NCBI GenBank assembly: GCA_039028895.1
Contig: JBCCHF010000027.1
Span: 1-64,000 of the forward strand
Origin: JAHDCJ01 sp039028895
GTDB taxonomy: Bacteria > Bacteroidota > Bacteroidia > Chitinophagales > Saprospiraceae
Length of the DNA stretch: 64,000 nucleotides
Reading direction: 5' to 3'
A program made the position numbers and the translations under genes. Below the pieces are notes generated by a model, which saw only the letters and a program-made list of their open reading frames with translations, did not search any database and was not told the origin of the DNA. This document shows positions 17,240 to 26,604 of this stretch, piece after piece (within the stretch, counting starts at the first letter, position 1; each line of letters starts with the position of its first letter).

Positions 17240-18094
17240 ATGCGAAAATCAGCAAACCAGATCAAGTTTATCAATTGTGGAGACCTGGAAATAATGGTTT
17301 CTATCGAAGGTCAGGCGGTTGAAAAACATCCCTACTACTATCCTGCCATCGTTTTGTTATACGCGAAAAAGGGGACAATAGTGCTGGAGGCGGATAAAAC
17401 GATTAAGAAGGTTCCTGCGGGAAATTTTCTGCTCATCAATCGCTTCTCCACAGGATTTATGCACAAAACCTGGACTGCCGAGGAGGGAGAAGCTAATGTT
17501 TTCGCCTTCGTTTTTCATCAGGAATTTGTGAAAAAGGTGAGGCAACAATTTTCTACCAATGATACGGATAGAAATATTGAAGTTCAAAGTACCTATATCC
17601 TGCCCCCTAATCCTATTCTTTCGGGTTTGTTTGATAGCATTTTTAACTATATCCAACAAGAACAAACGTTAGACACTAGCCTGGTTGAGCTGAAAACAAT
17701 GGAAGCTATGATGGGTGTTCTCAACTATCACCCTGAATGCCATAATATTTTCCTGACAGAACGGCCTGATGAAAAACTGGATCTGCAACAACTTGTAGAA
17801 AGCAATTATATGTACAATGTACCATTGAGTAAATTGGCGCAGCTTTCCGGAAGGAGCTTGTCTACATTTTCCAGGGATTTTAAGGCTATTTTCAATGATT
17901 CTCCACATCGATGGATCAGGAAACGCCGACTGATAAAAGCCAAGGAAATGCTGCTCAATACGAATCGTAAACCTGTCGAGTTTTATATGGAATTAGGTTT
18001 TGAAAGCCTTGCCCATTTTAGCCGGGTATTTAAAAAAGAATTTGGGGTAACATTAACTGAATTCAGGAAAAACAATTATTCAAAATTGAAATAG
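17240..18094 (+). CDS. AraC-family transcriptional regulator
   Basis: 284 residues. The N-terminal effector domain is cupin-like (about 1-150). The C-terminal AraC DNA-binding domain has two helix-turn-helices: VPLSKLAQLSGRSLSTFSRDFKAIF, given here only as an example of the first, and the second with PVEFYMELGFESLAHFSRVFKKEFG. The second helix resembles the conserved FxSxxxFSRxFKxxFG signature. It lies in the middle of the catabolic cluster, 124 bp after the crotonase gene and just before the dihaem cytochrome gene, so it probably controls one or both sides. The effector could be an intermediate of the pathway. Confidence 0.92.
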   Translation: MRKSANQIKFINCGDLEIMVSIEGQAVEKHPYYYPAIVLLYAKKGTIVLEADKTIKKVPAGNFLLINRFSTGFMHKTWTAEEGEANVFAFVFHQEFVKKVRQQFSTNDTDRNIEVQSTYILPPNPILSGLFDSIFNYIQQEQTLDTSLVELKTMEAMMGVLNYHPECHNIFLTERPDEKLDLQQLVESNYMYNVPLSKLAQLSGRSLSTFSRDFKAIFNDSPHRWIRKRRLIKAKEMLLNTNRKPVEFYMELGFESLAHFSRVFKKEFGVTLTEFRKNNYSKLK

Positions 18095-18134
18095 TCTTCC
18101 AAAAAAATATTTGATACACCAAACTCAACTCAAA

Positions 18135-18740
18135 ATGAAAAATCTGAAGTTCTTCTTGATTGCCATTGGTATTGTAGCGGTTACCATGGCAGTGACCAAC
18201 GCCTCAGAATCAAGTGTCGAAAAGACCTCAGCCTTGACTTCTGAAACCTTTGAAGGAGATACGCCTTTTGATAAAATGATGGCCGTATTGACGCATAAAA
18301 GATGTGTCAATTGCCATCCGGCAGGAGACCGGCCAAGACAAGGAGAAGATAGTCATTACCACAATTTTAATGTCATGCGTGGTGCCGATAATCATGGCCT
18401 GGCAGCACTTAGATGCGAATCCTGCCATCAGCATGAGAATAACAATTTTTCTGGTGTTCCCGGTGCCCCGGAATGGAGTCTTGCTCCAATCGAAATGGCG
18501 TGGGAAGGCCTGACAAGGGTGGAAATTGCCAGGTCAATGCTCGATCCTGAAATCAACGGTGGTCGTACCCTCGAAGAAACTGTAAAACACCTGACTGAGC
18601 ATGAATTGGTGCTTTGGGCATGGGATCCTGGCGTTGATGCTGCTGGTAATCCTCGTGAGAAGCCACCGGTTCCGAAAGATGAATACATTCTTGCCGTAAA
18701 AGAGTGGGCTGCCAATGGCGCCATAATACCTGAAAACTAG
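18135..18740 (+). CDS. Periplasmic dihaem-type cytochrome c
   Basis: About 201 residues from the ATG at 18135, which starts directly at the signal peptide (MKNLKFFLIAIGIVAVTMA). An in-frame ATG eight codons earlier (18111) is less likely. Two haem c motifs are visible, CVNCHP and CESCHQ, with several His residues as possible axial ligands (HYHNF, HENN). It is encoded 26 bp before the second IorA/IorB pair, so it most likely takes electrons from that molybdenum enzyme. Similar cytochromes are often annotated as isoquinoline 1-oxidoreductase subunits. Confidence 0.88.
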   Translation: MKNLKFFLIAIGIVAVTMAVTNASESSVEKTSALTSETFEGDTPFDKMMAVLTHKRCVNCHPAGDRPRQGEDSHYHNFNVMRGADNHGLAALRCESCHQHENNNFSGVPGAPEWSLAPIEMAWEGLTRVEIARSMLDPEINGGRTLEETVKHLTEHELVLWAWDPGVDAAGNPREKPPVPKDEYILAVKEWAANGAIIPEN

Positions 18741-18766
18741 TCTCTTAATTCAAAAAACCAGATAAA

Positions 18767-19234
18767 ATGAAAATATCATTCAATATAAATGGAGCACCTC
18801 AATCGGTAGATGTTGACGGCCAAACGCCATTACTATGGGTAGTTCGTGATATCCTTGATCTAAAGGGCACCAAATTCGGCTGCGGAAAAGCGGCTTGTGG
18901 CGCCTGTACTTTGCATGTGAATGGCGAAGCAGTAAGATCATGTTCATACGCGGTGAAATACGCTGCAGGGAAAGAAGTAACTACGATCGAAGGGCTCTCC
19001 AGTGGTGAAAATATGCATCCTGTCCAGCAAGCGTGGATCGAGGAAATTGTCCCACAATGCGGCTACTGCCAACCCGGATTCATGATGGCTACTGCTGCTC
19101 TGTTGAATAAAATTCCAAATCCGACTGATGAAGACATCGATAATAATATTGTGAATATTTGCCGCTGCGCCACTTACTACCGGATGCGGAAAGCGATTCA
19201 TAGGGCAGCTGAGATCAATAACACCACTTCCTAA
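18767..19234 (+). CDS. (2Fe-2S) small subunit, pair 2 (IorA type)
   Basis: 155 residues with all eight cluster cysteines: FGCGKAACGACTLH, a Cys in VRSC, QCGYCQPGF and NICRCATY. The motif after the last cluster has Ala where pairs 1 and 3 have Gly (CRCATY against CRCGTY). It lies between the dihaem cytochrome gene (26 bp upstream) and its large subunit (20 bp downstream), forming a three-gene unit cytochrome-IorA-IorB. No signal peptide; co-export with the large subunit is expected. Confidence 0.92.
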   Translation: MKISFNINGAPQSVDVDGQTPLLWVVRDILDLKGTKFGCGKAACGACTLHVNGEAVRSCSYAVKYAAGKEVTTIEGLSSGENMHPVQQAWIEEIVPQCGYCQPGFMMATAALLNKIPNPTDEDIDNNIVNICRCATYYRMRKAIHRAAEINNTTS

Positions 19235-19254
19235 CCCACAAAACAGAACATCAC

Positions 19255-21423
19255 ATGTCGAAAACAGATAAAAAATCAAAAAGAATATCGCGCCGGAAGT
19301 TTTTGGTTCGGGGCGGATTAGGCACAATTGGCGTTTTGGCTTTGGGTACCTATATATTCAGAAATCCGATGCGTCGCGGTATTTTGGAAATGGCCGAAAC
19401 CATGGTGCCGCCATACTCAGGTAAAGGAACAGAACCCAATCTCTGGTTTGAAATAACTTCAGAAAACAACCTGGTACTCCACTCCTCCAAAGTGGAAATG
19501 GGACAAGGTACTTTTACGGGCTTTGCCCAGATCGTTGCTGACGAACTGGATATGGATATCAGTCAGATCATAGTGAAAGCTGCCGAAACCAGCAGGGGAA
19601 TTGTAGATGGTATGAGCACAGGTGGAAGCCTGTCTGTGGCTTCTCTTTGGATACCTCTTCGGGAAATGGCTGCTACGATGCGAGAAATGATCAAGATCAA
19701 AGCCGCTGGTCAACTTGGCGTGGATATCAGTGCGCTGACAACAGCAGACGGTGTCGTCACTGCAGGTGATAAGACAGTGACTTACGCAGAAGTAGCGAGC
19801 AAGGTTGAAGAGTGGGAAGTACCAAAAACCCCAGAACTGCGTCCGATGAAAGACTATAAGTTCATCGGCAAACCAATTCCTCGAATCGACCTCGAAGCGA
19901 AAGTCATGGGCGATCCCATTTTCGGAATGGATGCTGAGATGGAAGACATGCTGCATGCTGCAGTCATCAGACCTGAACACATAGGCGCCACCATGAAAAG
20001 TGCTGACACCAGTGAAGCTGAAAAAATGCCAGGTGTCATTAAAATTGTAAAAAAAGACAATTGGGTAGGCGTGATCGCTAATAGTTATCCAGAAGCATTA
20101 GCTGCAAAAAGAAAGATCAGAGTAGACTGGGATGTCCCTAGAATTTGGACCGAAGAAGAGATTCGCGAAATGCTAACTGTGGGTAAAGGTGACAAAATGA
20201 TCACCCAGAAACAAGGAGAAGCCTTGGTTGTAGAAGATGAGAATGTTATTTCTATGGAATTTTCAAGCCCGCTTGGCGCTCATGCCCAAATCGAGCCAAA
20301 TGGCGCAGTAGCTCATGTTAAAGATGGCAAAGCAACTATCATTATTTCTACCCAGGTTATTGGGGTAACTCAAAAACAAGTGGCAAAAGCACTCGGGTTA
20401 AAGCTTGAAGATGTGAATGTTATTTGTACTTACCTTGGTGGTGGTTTTGGTCGTCGTCTCAATACGTCTCATGCCGTTCAGGCCGCAGAAATGTCGATTG
20501 AAGTAGGTAAGCCAGTCAAATATTTCTTTACCAGGAAAGAGGAATTCCAACACGATACCTTCAGACCACCTACCCATCACATTATGCGCGGAAAGTTGGA
20601 TGAACAAGGCAATCTGGAGTCGTTAGAACATCATTATGCCAGTGGGGATGTGGCGATCAATTCTGTGATCATGCCACCGATTATGAGTACGGTGTTGGGT
20701 ACCGACTTCGGCGCAATGAGAGGAGGTAATATCATGTACCGAAAGGTGGCCAACCATAGAGCCATTCAGTGGCATACAACTCTGCCTTTTGCGACAAGCT
20801 GGTGGAGGAGCCTGGGCTTACTGGCCAATACGTTCGCTATTGAATCCTTCATTGACGAAATGGCCTTGACAGCTGGTAAAAATCCGGTTGATTTCAGATT
20901 GGCCATGTTGGATGACGACAGTTATGGCGCAAGAACCAAAAAAGTTATTGAGCTTGCAGCTGAAAAGGCCAATTATTCTGATAAAGCTGAAGGTAACCGG
21001 GCCATGGGTTTTGCTGCTTCCATAGATGCAGGTGCACCCTGTGCACAGGTGGTTGAGGTAACCGTTGAAAACAATGAGATAAAAGTTCATAAGGTCGTTT
21101 GTGCATTCGATTGTGGAATAGCAGTAAACCCTGACCAGGTAATCGCGCAATGTGAAGGATCCATTATCATGGGTATCTCAGGCTCTATGCACGAAAAGAT
21201 GACGATCAAAGACGGTCAGTTAACACCAACGATCTACGGACCTTACGATATGGCGCTTATGCGCAATACGCCAAAAGAGATTGAAGTACATTTAATTCAG
21301 GGTGCGGATGTGCCACTACCAGTTGGCGAGCCGCCACTTGGCCCGATTGGCGCAGCTATAGGAAATGCAGTCCGCCGGATAACAGGAAAACGGTTGACGG
21401 ACCTGCCAATGATTTTGGGATAG
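19255..21423 (+). CDS. Molybdopterin large subunit, Tat-exported, pair 2 (IorB type)
   Basis: 722 residues. Tat signal with SRRKFLVRGG and a hydrophobic stretch. Molybdopterin-binding motifs include GGGFGRRL and the catalytic Glu in PVGEPPLGPIGAAIGNA. The sequence differs clearly from pairs 1 and 3, particularly in the active-site segment (GEPPLGP), so it probably acts on a different substrate or a later oxidation state. It is the last gene of the plus-strand run; a terminator follows at 21445. Electrons likely leave through the small subunit to the dihaem cytochrome. Confidence 0.92.
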   Translation: MSKTDKKSKRISRRKFLVRGGLGTIGVLALGTYIFRNPMRRGILEMAETMVPPYSGKGTEPNLWFEITSENNLVLHSSKVEMGQGTFTGFAQIVADELDMDISQIIVKAAETSRGIVDGMSTGGSLSVASLWIPLREMAATMREMIKIKAAGQLGVDISALTTADGVVTAGDKTVTYAEVASKVEEWEVPKTPELRPMKDYKFIGKPIPRIDLEAKVMGDPIFGMDAEMEDMLHAAVIRPEHIGATMKSADTSEAEKMPGVIKIVKKDNWVGVIANSYPEALAAKRKIRVDWDVPRIWTEEEIREMLTVGKGDKMITQKQGEALVVEDENVISMEFSSPLGAHAQIEPNGAVAHVKDGKATIIISTQVIGVTQKQVAKALGLKLEDVNVICTYLGGGFGRRLNTSHAVQAAEMSIEVGKPVKYFFTRKEEFQHDTFRPPTHHIMRGKLDEQGNLESLEHHYASGDVAINSVIMPPIMSTVLGTDFGAMRGGNIMYRKVANHRAIQWHTTLPFATSWWRSLGLLANTFAIESFIDEMALTAGKNPVDFRLAMLDDDSYGARTKKVIELAAEKANYSDKAEGNRAMGFAASIDAGAPCAQVVEVTVENNEIKVHKVVCAFDCGIAVNPDQVIAQCEGSIIMGISGSMHEKMTIKDGQLTPTIYGPYDMALMRNTPKEIEVHLIQGADVPLPVGEPPLGPIGAAIGNAVRRITGKRLTDLPMILG

Positions 21424-21444
21424 GACCCTGCGTTCCAAAAAACA

Positions 21445-21484
21445 AAATGGCCGGATCAATTTTCATTGGTCCGGCCATTTTTAT
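21445..21484. terminator. Bidirectional terminator between convergent IorB genes
   Basis: Perfect 11-bp stem AAATGGCCGGA (21445-21455) / TCCGGCCATTT (21470-21480), T-run on the plus side and A-run on the left, so it can stop transcription from both directions. Confidence 0.85.
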
Positions 21485-21542
21485 TAATACTACTTTAGGA
21501 ATGACAATTTATTATCACAAACCATAAAATATAACTTGTTAA

Positions 21543-21570
21543 AGTGGGGTCTCTCAAAGAGGATCCTGAG
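21543..21570 (-). repeat. Diverged inverted copy of the 25.7/32.2 kb hairpin repeat
   Basis: The reverse complement of this stretch contains CAGGATCCTCTTTGAGAGAC, close to the repeat at 25701 and 32217. It lies just beyond the stop of the minus-strand IorB gene. A related GACCCTGCGTT fragment is at 21424. Confidence 0.5.
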
Positions 21571-21572
21571 TT

Positions 21573-23777
21573 CTAACCAAGTACATCGCTTTGTTTCGAG
21601 AATGGCTGGTCGTAATAACGCGTGCCTGTAGCTTTGTATAATGCATTGGCCAAAGCCCCCATAATTGGTGGCAGACCTGGCTCACCAAGTCCTGTTGGGT
21701 CAATGCCATTGTCTACAAAGAAGGTTTCAATCTCCAACGGTGCATCAGTGTGTCTGATCATTTGATAAGCGCCGAAGTTGGTTTGCTCGGGCACCCCATC
21801 TTTAAATGTAAGACCGCCATACATGGCCGTTCCGATACCATCGACCGTACCTCCTTCAATCTGGTTTTTCGCTCCGGTTGGATTGACGACTATACCACAG
21901 TCAACCGCGCACCAAACCTTTTGAATGACCAGTTTGTCGTCTTTTTTAACCATATCGACCACCTGGGCAACATAGGTTCTATGACAATAATAAGCGGCAA
22001 CACCTCTGTGAACACCTTCCATTTCCTGTCCCCAGCCGGATTTCTCTTTGACGAGTTTCAATACACCAGCATAACGTTCAGGGTCGTAATCGTTTTCTTC
22101 CCCGACAGGGTTGTTTTTGGCTTTTTCGAATAACTCTATACGGAAGTCGATAGGATCCTTGCCGAGTGCCTCAGCAACTTCATCGAGGAATGATTGCTCA
22201 GCGCCTGCAATGAAATTTGACTTAGGTGCACGCCATGCTCCGGTCGAAATATTAGTTTCCATGGAACTATCTTCTGCGCTATAATTTTCCACTGTACCAG
22301 CGGGGAAACGATCCGCCCAAACAGGACCACCGTGTGCTCCGGCACCTTTGACGGTAAGTGCAGTGAGGTTGTTGTTTTCGTCAATCGCTGCCTTGTATTT
22401 TACTTTGTAGGCTGGTCGATAAGTACCATTTCCAATATCATCTTCGCGAGAATAGATCACCTTGATTGGTTTTTGGGTCATCTTTGAGATCAAAGCTGCC
22501 TCAAAAGCAAAATTACCGTAAAGACGGCGTCCAAAACCACCACCCATCCTGGTCATCATTATCGAGATATTCTCTTCGGGCAATTCCAATACATTGGCAA
22601 GAATGCTGGCTGTCATTTGTGGCGTCTGAATCGGTCCAACGAGTTTGGCTTCTGTATCTGTTACATGGGCGAAGAAGTTCATTGGCGCCATCGTATTATG
22701 TGGCAGGAATGGTGCTGAATAGGTTCTTTCAATAACCTTTGTGGCATTTTTGAATGCTGCTTCAGGGTCACCATCTTTTCTTGCAGGTTCAGTGGATTTT
22801 TCAAGAAGTGCGGTCAGTTTGGCTTCATGATCTGAGCTGTTTTCGGCTTTGGAGGTGCGTTCCCATTCAACCTTTAGAGCTCTACGCGCTTTCATGACCT
22901 CCCAAGTCGTATTACCAACCACGGCGACCATCGAATTTTTCAGGAATGCATTCCTTGCAAAAGGCATCTCATCAAAATAGTCAGTATCCAATTCCAAAAC
23001 ATCGACAATCCCGTCAAGGGCTTTTACTTCATCTTTGTTGTAGGTCTTGACTTTCATGCCGAATGATGGTGGATGTACGATCATGGCAATCAGCATGCCT
23101 TCTTCTTCATAATCCATCCCAAATAGGGGCGTTCCCTTGACGATATCGCGACCGTCTACATTGAGTATTGATTGGCCGATGATCTTGAAATCTTTCGGGT
23201 CTTTCAATTCGATTTCTTCCGGAACTTCGAGACCAACTGCATCTGCAGCAACCTCTCCATATCCCAGCGATTGTTCAGAAGCTTCATGGGTAATGACTCC
23301 TGCGTTTGTCGTTAATTCCTCCACAGGCACCTCGAGTTTTGTAGCAGCTGCTTCCAATAGCATCCTTCTGGCAGTGGCACCTGCTGTACGCAAGCTTTTC
23401 CAGCCCAACCTGATCGAGTGACTGCCACCTGCCAACTGGCGGGAAAAATTCTCCGTGTCAAGTCCGGCCTGCTCAACCACTACTTTTTGCCAATTGACAT
23501 CGAGCTCTTCGGCTACGAGCATTGGCATTGATGTTTTGACGTTTTGTCCGATCTCAGGGTTTGGTGACATGATGGTAACGACGCCATTTTCACCAATTTT
23601 GATAAAACCGTTCATGCCGTACCAATTTTCAGGCATTTCCAGTTCTGCAATCTTTTCCTCTATTTCTTTTGGGGTACACCCTGCAAGAAAATTAAATCCC
23701 AGTAATAGGCCCCCTCCGACTGCTCCGGATACTTTCAGAAAAGACCTTCGATTATATGATGTTTTTATTAGTGTCAT
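21573..23777 (-). CDS. Molybdopterin large subunit, Tat lipoprotein type, pair 3 (IorB type)
   Basis: 734 residues. Tat signal NRRSFLKVSG with a hydrophobic stretch ending FLAGCTPKE; the Cys fits a lipobox, so unlike pairs 1 and 2 this subunit may be lipid-anchored. Cofactor loop GGGFGRRLYG, catalytic Glu in GLGEPGLPPIMGALANA. It is encoded 53 bp after its small subunit on the minus strand, facing pair 2 tail to tail. No cytochrome gene is in its own unit; it may use the shared cytochromes. Confidence 0.92.
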   Translation of the reverse strand: MTLIKTSYNRRSFLKVSGAVGGGLLLGFNFLAGCTPKEIEEKIAELEMPENWYGMNGFIKIGENGVVTIMSPNPEIGQNVKTSMPMLVAEELDVNWQKVVVEQAGLDTENFSRQLAGGSHSIRLGWKSLRTAGATARRMLLEAAATKLEVPVEELTTNAGVITHEASEQSLGYGEVAADAVGLEVPEEIELKDPKDFKIIGQSILNVDGRDIVKGTPLFGMDYEEEGMLIAMIVHPPSFGMKVKTYNKDEVKALDGIVDVLELDTDYFDEMPFARNAFLKNSMVAVVGNTTWEVMKARRALKVEWERTSKAENSSDHEAKLTALLEKSTEPARKDGDPEAAFKNATKVIERTYSAPFLPHNTMAPMNFFAHVTDTEAKLVGPIQTPQMTASILANVLELPEENISIMMTRMGGGFGRRLYGNFAFEAALISKMTQKPIKVIYSREDDIGNGTYRPAYKVKYKAAIDENNNLTALTVKGAGAHGGPVWADRFPAGTVENYSAEDSSMETNISTGAWRAPKSNFIAGAEQSFLDEVAEALGKDPIDFRIELFEKAKNNPVGEENDYDPERYAGVLKLVKEKSGWGQEMEGVHRGVAAYYCHRTYVAQVVDMVKKDDKLVIQKVWCAVDCGIVVNPTGAKNQIEGGTVDGIGTAMYGGLTFKDGVPEQTNFGAYQMIRHTDAPLEIETFFVDNGIDPTGLGEPGLPPIMGALANALYKATGTRYYDQPFSKQSDVLG

Positions 23778-23830
23778 GATTCTTTTTTTTGGAATGATGA
23801 ATTCGATTAAAATAGTTAGTCTGTTATCCG

Positions 23831-24289
23831 CTAACTATTTTTCGCAGCTGTTTTTACAGCATCTTTGATACGTGTGTATGTGCCGCAGCGGCAAATATTG
23901 CCATCCATTGCTACAGCAATTTCATCATCACTAGGATTGGAATTGTCTTTCAATAGAGCAGCAGCTGACATGATCTGTCCGGTTTGACAATAACCGCATT
24001 GAGCCACATCATGCTCGATCCATGCTTTTTGAACGGGATGCGTACCATGTTCAGAAAGCCCTTCTATCGTCGTTATTTTCTGATTATCGATTTGCGAAAC
24101 AGGGAGGACGCAAGATCGCATTGCAATGTCATCAATATGAATCGTGCATGCTCCGCATTGAGCAATGCCACATCCAAATTTGGTGCCTTTAAGATTTAAA
24201 TGGTCACGTAAAACCCAAAGTAATGGGGTGTCAGGAGCCACGTCAACCTCTGTGGTTTTGCCGTTGATGTTGAGATTAAAGATTGCCAT
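23831..24289 (-). CDS. (2Fe-2S) small subunit, pair 3 (IorA type)
   Basis: 152 residues with all eight cluster cysteines (FGCGIAQCGACTIH, a Cys in MRSC, QCGYCQTGQ, NICRCGTYTRI). It is the first gene of the minus-strand pair, transcribed from the 216-bp region shared with the divergent galactokinase gene. It has no signal peptide. Sequence is closer to pair 1 than to pair 2 in the last cluster motif. Confidence 0.92.
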   Translation of the reverse strand: MAIFNLNINGKTTEVDVAPDTPLLWVLRDHLNLKGTKFGCGIAQCGACTIHIDDIAMRSCVLPVSQIDNQKITTIEGLSEHGTHPVQKAWIEHDVAQCGYCQTGQIMSAAALLKDNSNPSDDEIAVAMDGNICRCGTYTRIKDAVKTAAKNS

Positions 24290-24438
24290 TGTATTGATTT
24301 TTTATTTAGAAGAAGAGGCATAGCTTGAATGGTCAATTAAATTAATGGAAAAACAGCAATATGTATCAATATTAAGAAAACCTTGACACCACAATACTCT
24401 AATTTAAATTTAGTCTATTTCAAGCCTTTTCGTGTGGA

Positions 24439-24472
24439 TTGTTTTTATTCTCGTTGCTCATTTCTATTTTTG
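24439..24472 (+). promoter_or_regulatory. Bacteroidota-type promoter before galK
   Basis: TATTTTTG (24465-24472) matches the TAnnTTTG -7 box, with a TTG at 24439-24441 as a possible -33 element; the 23-bp spacing is a little long. The rest of 24290-24505 holds no gene. Confidence 0.4.
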
Positions 24473-24505
24473 AATGATTCCAATGTCATAATTAGGAAGT
24501 AAGTC

Positions 24506-25618
24506 ATGTCGATTACGAAAATAACTGTAAAGGCTCCCGGACGCATCAATATAATTGGTGAACATACCGATTATAATGAAGGCTTTGTTTTGCCTGCAGC
24601 CATTGATAAAGGCATCACCTTCAGGTTGGTGAAAAACAACTCGCCGGGGAAAGTAAATATCACCGCCAAAGATGTAAATGAAACCTGGTCGTTTGACCTC
24701 GAGAGATTTGATGCTATTGCACCAGGTTGGCAAAACTATGTAATGGGGGTGGTTTTGGAACTACAAAATGCAGGCGCCTATTTTACCGGATTTGAGGGAG
24801 CGTTTGAGGGTGACATCCCTATTGGCAGTGGAATGAGCTCTTCTGCTGCTCTTGAGTGTAGTTTGGCTACGGGACTTAACGGGTTGTTTCACCTTGAGAA
24901 AAATGAATGGCAATTGATCAAAGCTTGCCAAAAGGCAGAAAATGATTTCGTGGGTATGAAATGTGGCATTATGGATCAGTTTGCAAGTATGATGGGGAAA
25001 AAAGGAAACGCCATGCTTCTGGATTGCAGATCTCTTGAATTCAAGTATTGCCCGATTGAACTTGGTGATTATGAATTGCTACTGCTCAATTCCAATATTT
25101 TGCATAACCTGACTGATTCAGCATATAATAATCGTCGCGAGGAGTGCGAAGAAGGGGTTAAGATCATCCGGAAAAAATTCCCCAAAGTCGAAACGCTCAG
25201 AGATGTAACGATGGATATGCTACACGCCACCAGGAACAAGCTTTCTGGGAATATTTTTGGTCGGTGTTTCCATGTTGTAAAAGAAAACCAAAGAGTGCTT
25301 GAAGCGGTCAAGGTTTTAGCAGAAAATGACCTGGTTACGCTTGGCGACCTGATGTACCAATCACACTTTAGCCTGCAAAACCATTACGAAGTGAGTTGCG
25401 AGGAAATGGATTATCTCGTCCAGGTCACCCTCGCCAGGAAAGAAGTGCTCGGTAGTCGAATGATGGGTGGTGGATTCGGTGGATGCACGATCAACCTTGT
25501 TGAAAGTAGTTTTACAGATCAGTTTATTGAACAAATATCAAAACTTTATCGCCAAAAATTTGGCTTCGATTTGACACCTTATAAAGTTTCGATCGCTGAT
25601 GGCGCTAGGATAATATAG
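24506..25618 (+). CDS. galK: Galactokinase
   Basis: 370 residues, GHMP kinase fold. N-terminal signature APGRINIIGEHTDYNEG, ATP-binding motif PIGSGMSSSAALE, and C-terminal MMGGGFGGCTINLV. It phosphorylates galactose to galactose-1-phosphate in the cytoplasm. No other Leloir gene (galT, galE, galM) lies in the window, so the gene stands alone between a divergent molybdenum enzyme pair and a terminator. Related GHMP enzymes such as N-acetylgalactosamine kinase are less likely given the GEHTDY start and length. Confidence 0.93.
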   Translation: MSITKITVKAPGRINIIGEHTDYNEGFVLPAAIDKGITFRLVKNNSPGKVNITAKDVNETWSFDLERFDAIAPGWQNYVMGVVLELQNAGAYFTGFEGAFEGDIPIGSGMSSSAALECSLATGLNGLFHLEKNEWQLIKACQKAENDFVGMKCGIMDQFASMMGKKGNAMLLDCRSLEFKYCPIELGDYELLLLNSNILHNLTDSAYNNRREECEEGVKIIRKKFPKVETLRDVTMDMLHATRNKLSGNIFGRCFHVVKENQRVLEAVKVLAENDLVTLGDLMYQSHFSLQNHYEVSCEEMDYLVQVTLARKEVLGSRMMGGGFGGCTINLVESSFTDQFIEQISKLYRQKFGFDLTPYKVSIADGARII

Positions 25619-25658
25619 TTAGATTCGGATAAAAGGTAGAAAAAACTCAACTTATGTA

Positions 25659-25697
25659 ATCGCGGGGCCTCCTGAAAGGGACCCCGCGATTTTTTTA
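25659..25697 (+). terminator. Terminator after galK
   Basis: Perfect 9-bp stem ATCGCGGGG (25659-25667) / CCCCGCGAT (25682-25690) followed by seven T. The loop contains CTCCTGAAAGG, which also precedes the hairpin repeat at 32.2 kb, so this terminator may derive from the dispersed repeat. Confidence 0.85.
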
Positions 25698-25700
25698 GTA

Positions 25701-25729
25701 ACGCAGGGTCCTCTTCGAGAGACCCTGCT
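25701..25729. repeat. 29-bp hairpin repeat, copy 1
   Basis: Arms GCAGGGTC (25703-25710) / GACCCTGC (25721-25728) around a TCTTCGAGA centre. The 29 bases are identical to those at 32217-32245, and both copies follow a CTCCTGAAAGG sequence about 30 bp upstream. Confidence 0.8.
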
Positions 25730-25761
25730 GGAACAGAAATCATGATTTTGTTTGATACCTT

Positions 25762-26604
25762 CTATGAGATTGGAGAAAAAACGGAATTCCAGACCTGAGT
25801 AGCAGCGACTCTCTTTGCATAAGTAGAAAAGTCAGTCGCTTTTCTGTTTAGTACCAATTGAATGTCTGATGTTATTTCTGAATTCTCCTCAGTCAAGACT
25901 TCTTCAAACAAGTAGGTGATGAGCCAGATGTACGTCTCCGGAACTTCGTGTTTATGTAACATGTCTTTATACGCTTCCATCGTTACCGGAATAAATTTGA
26001 TATCTCGACCTGACGCCTCGGATATTTCAGTAACTGCTTCGCGGAAGGTCAGCTGTCTTGGACCTGTTAGCTGGTAGGTTTTTCCATTATGGTCAGATTC
26101 AGTAAGTGCTTTTACGACCACTTCTGCGATGTCATCAACATCGACAAAAGGAATACCGACTTCACTTTTAGGAAGCGCCACAACACCAGCAAGGATAGGA
26201 TCAATGAAGAAGCCTTCATTAAAGTTTTGGTTAAACCAACTTGCCCTGACGATGGTATAGTCAAGTCCGCTGTTTTTGACAATTTCTTCACAGAATTCAG
26301 CTTCTTTTTCGCCCTTTCCGGAAAGAAGGACAACTTTCTTTACACCAGCTTCCAATGCCTTTTGAGTAAATTCAGTGATGGCATCTGATGCTCCGGGAAC
26401 TGCCAGGTCAGGTTGATAAGTGATATATGCAGTCGTCACCCCTTCGAGCACATTCGGCCAAAGTTCGGGTTTGTCCCAATCGAAGGATGGGGTAGCTGAT
26501 CTTGAACCAATGACTGTAGGAATGTTGAGTTTGGTTAGTTGTTCGACAACTCTACGGCCTGTTTTTCCGGTTCCGCCAAGGATAAGAATTTTCTGATCTT
26601 TCAT
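25762..26604 (-). CDS. NmrA-family NAD(P)-binding oxidoreductase
   Basis: About 280 residues from the ATG at 26602-26604, where the Rossmann motif starts at once (MKDQKILILGGTGKTGRRVV). An upstream frame extension with another ATG at 26652 lacks similarity to the family start. The GGTGKTGR dinucleotide-binding motif, the atypical SDR length and the LTGPRQLTFREAVTEIS segment fit NmrA/azoreductase-like proteins. It may be a redox-sensing or quinone/azo-reducing enzyme. An AraC regulator gene lies directly upstream on the same strand, 128 bp away, and is the natural regulator candidate. Confidence 0.85.
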   Translation of the reverse strand: MKDQKILILGGTGKTGRRVVEQLTKLNIPTVIGSRSATPSFDWDKPELWPNVLEGVTTAYITYQPDLAVPGASDAITEFTQKALEAGVKKVVLLSGKGEKEAEFCEEIVKNSGLDYTIVRASWFNQNFNEGFFIDPILAGVVALPKSEVGIPFVDVDDIAEVVVKALTESDHNGKTYQLTGPRQLTFREAVTEISEASGRDIKFIPVTMEAYKDMLHKHEVPETYIWLITYLFEEVLTEENSEITSDIQLVLNRKATDFSTYAKRVAATQVWNSVFSPIS

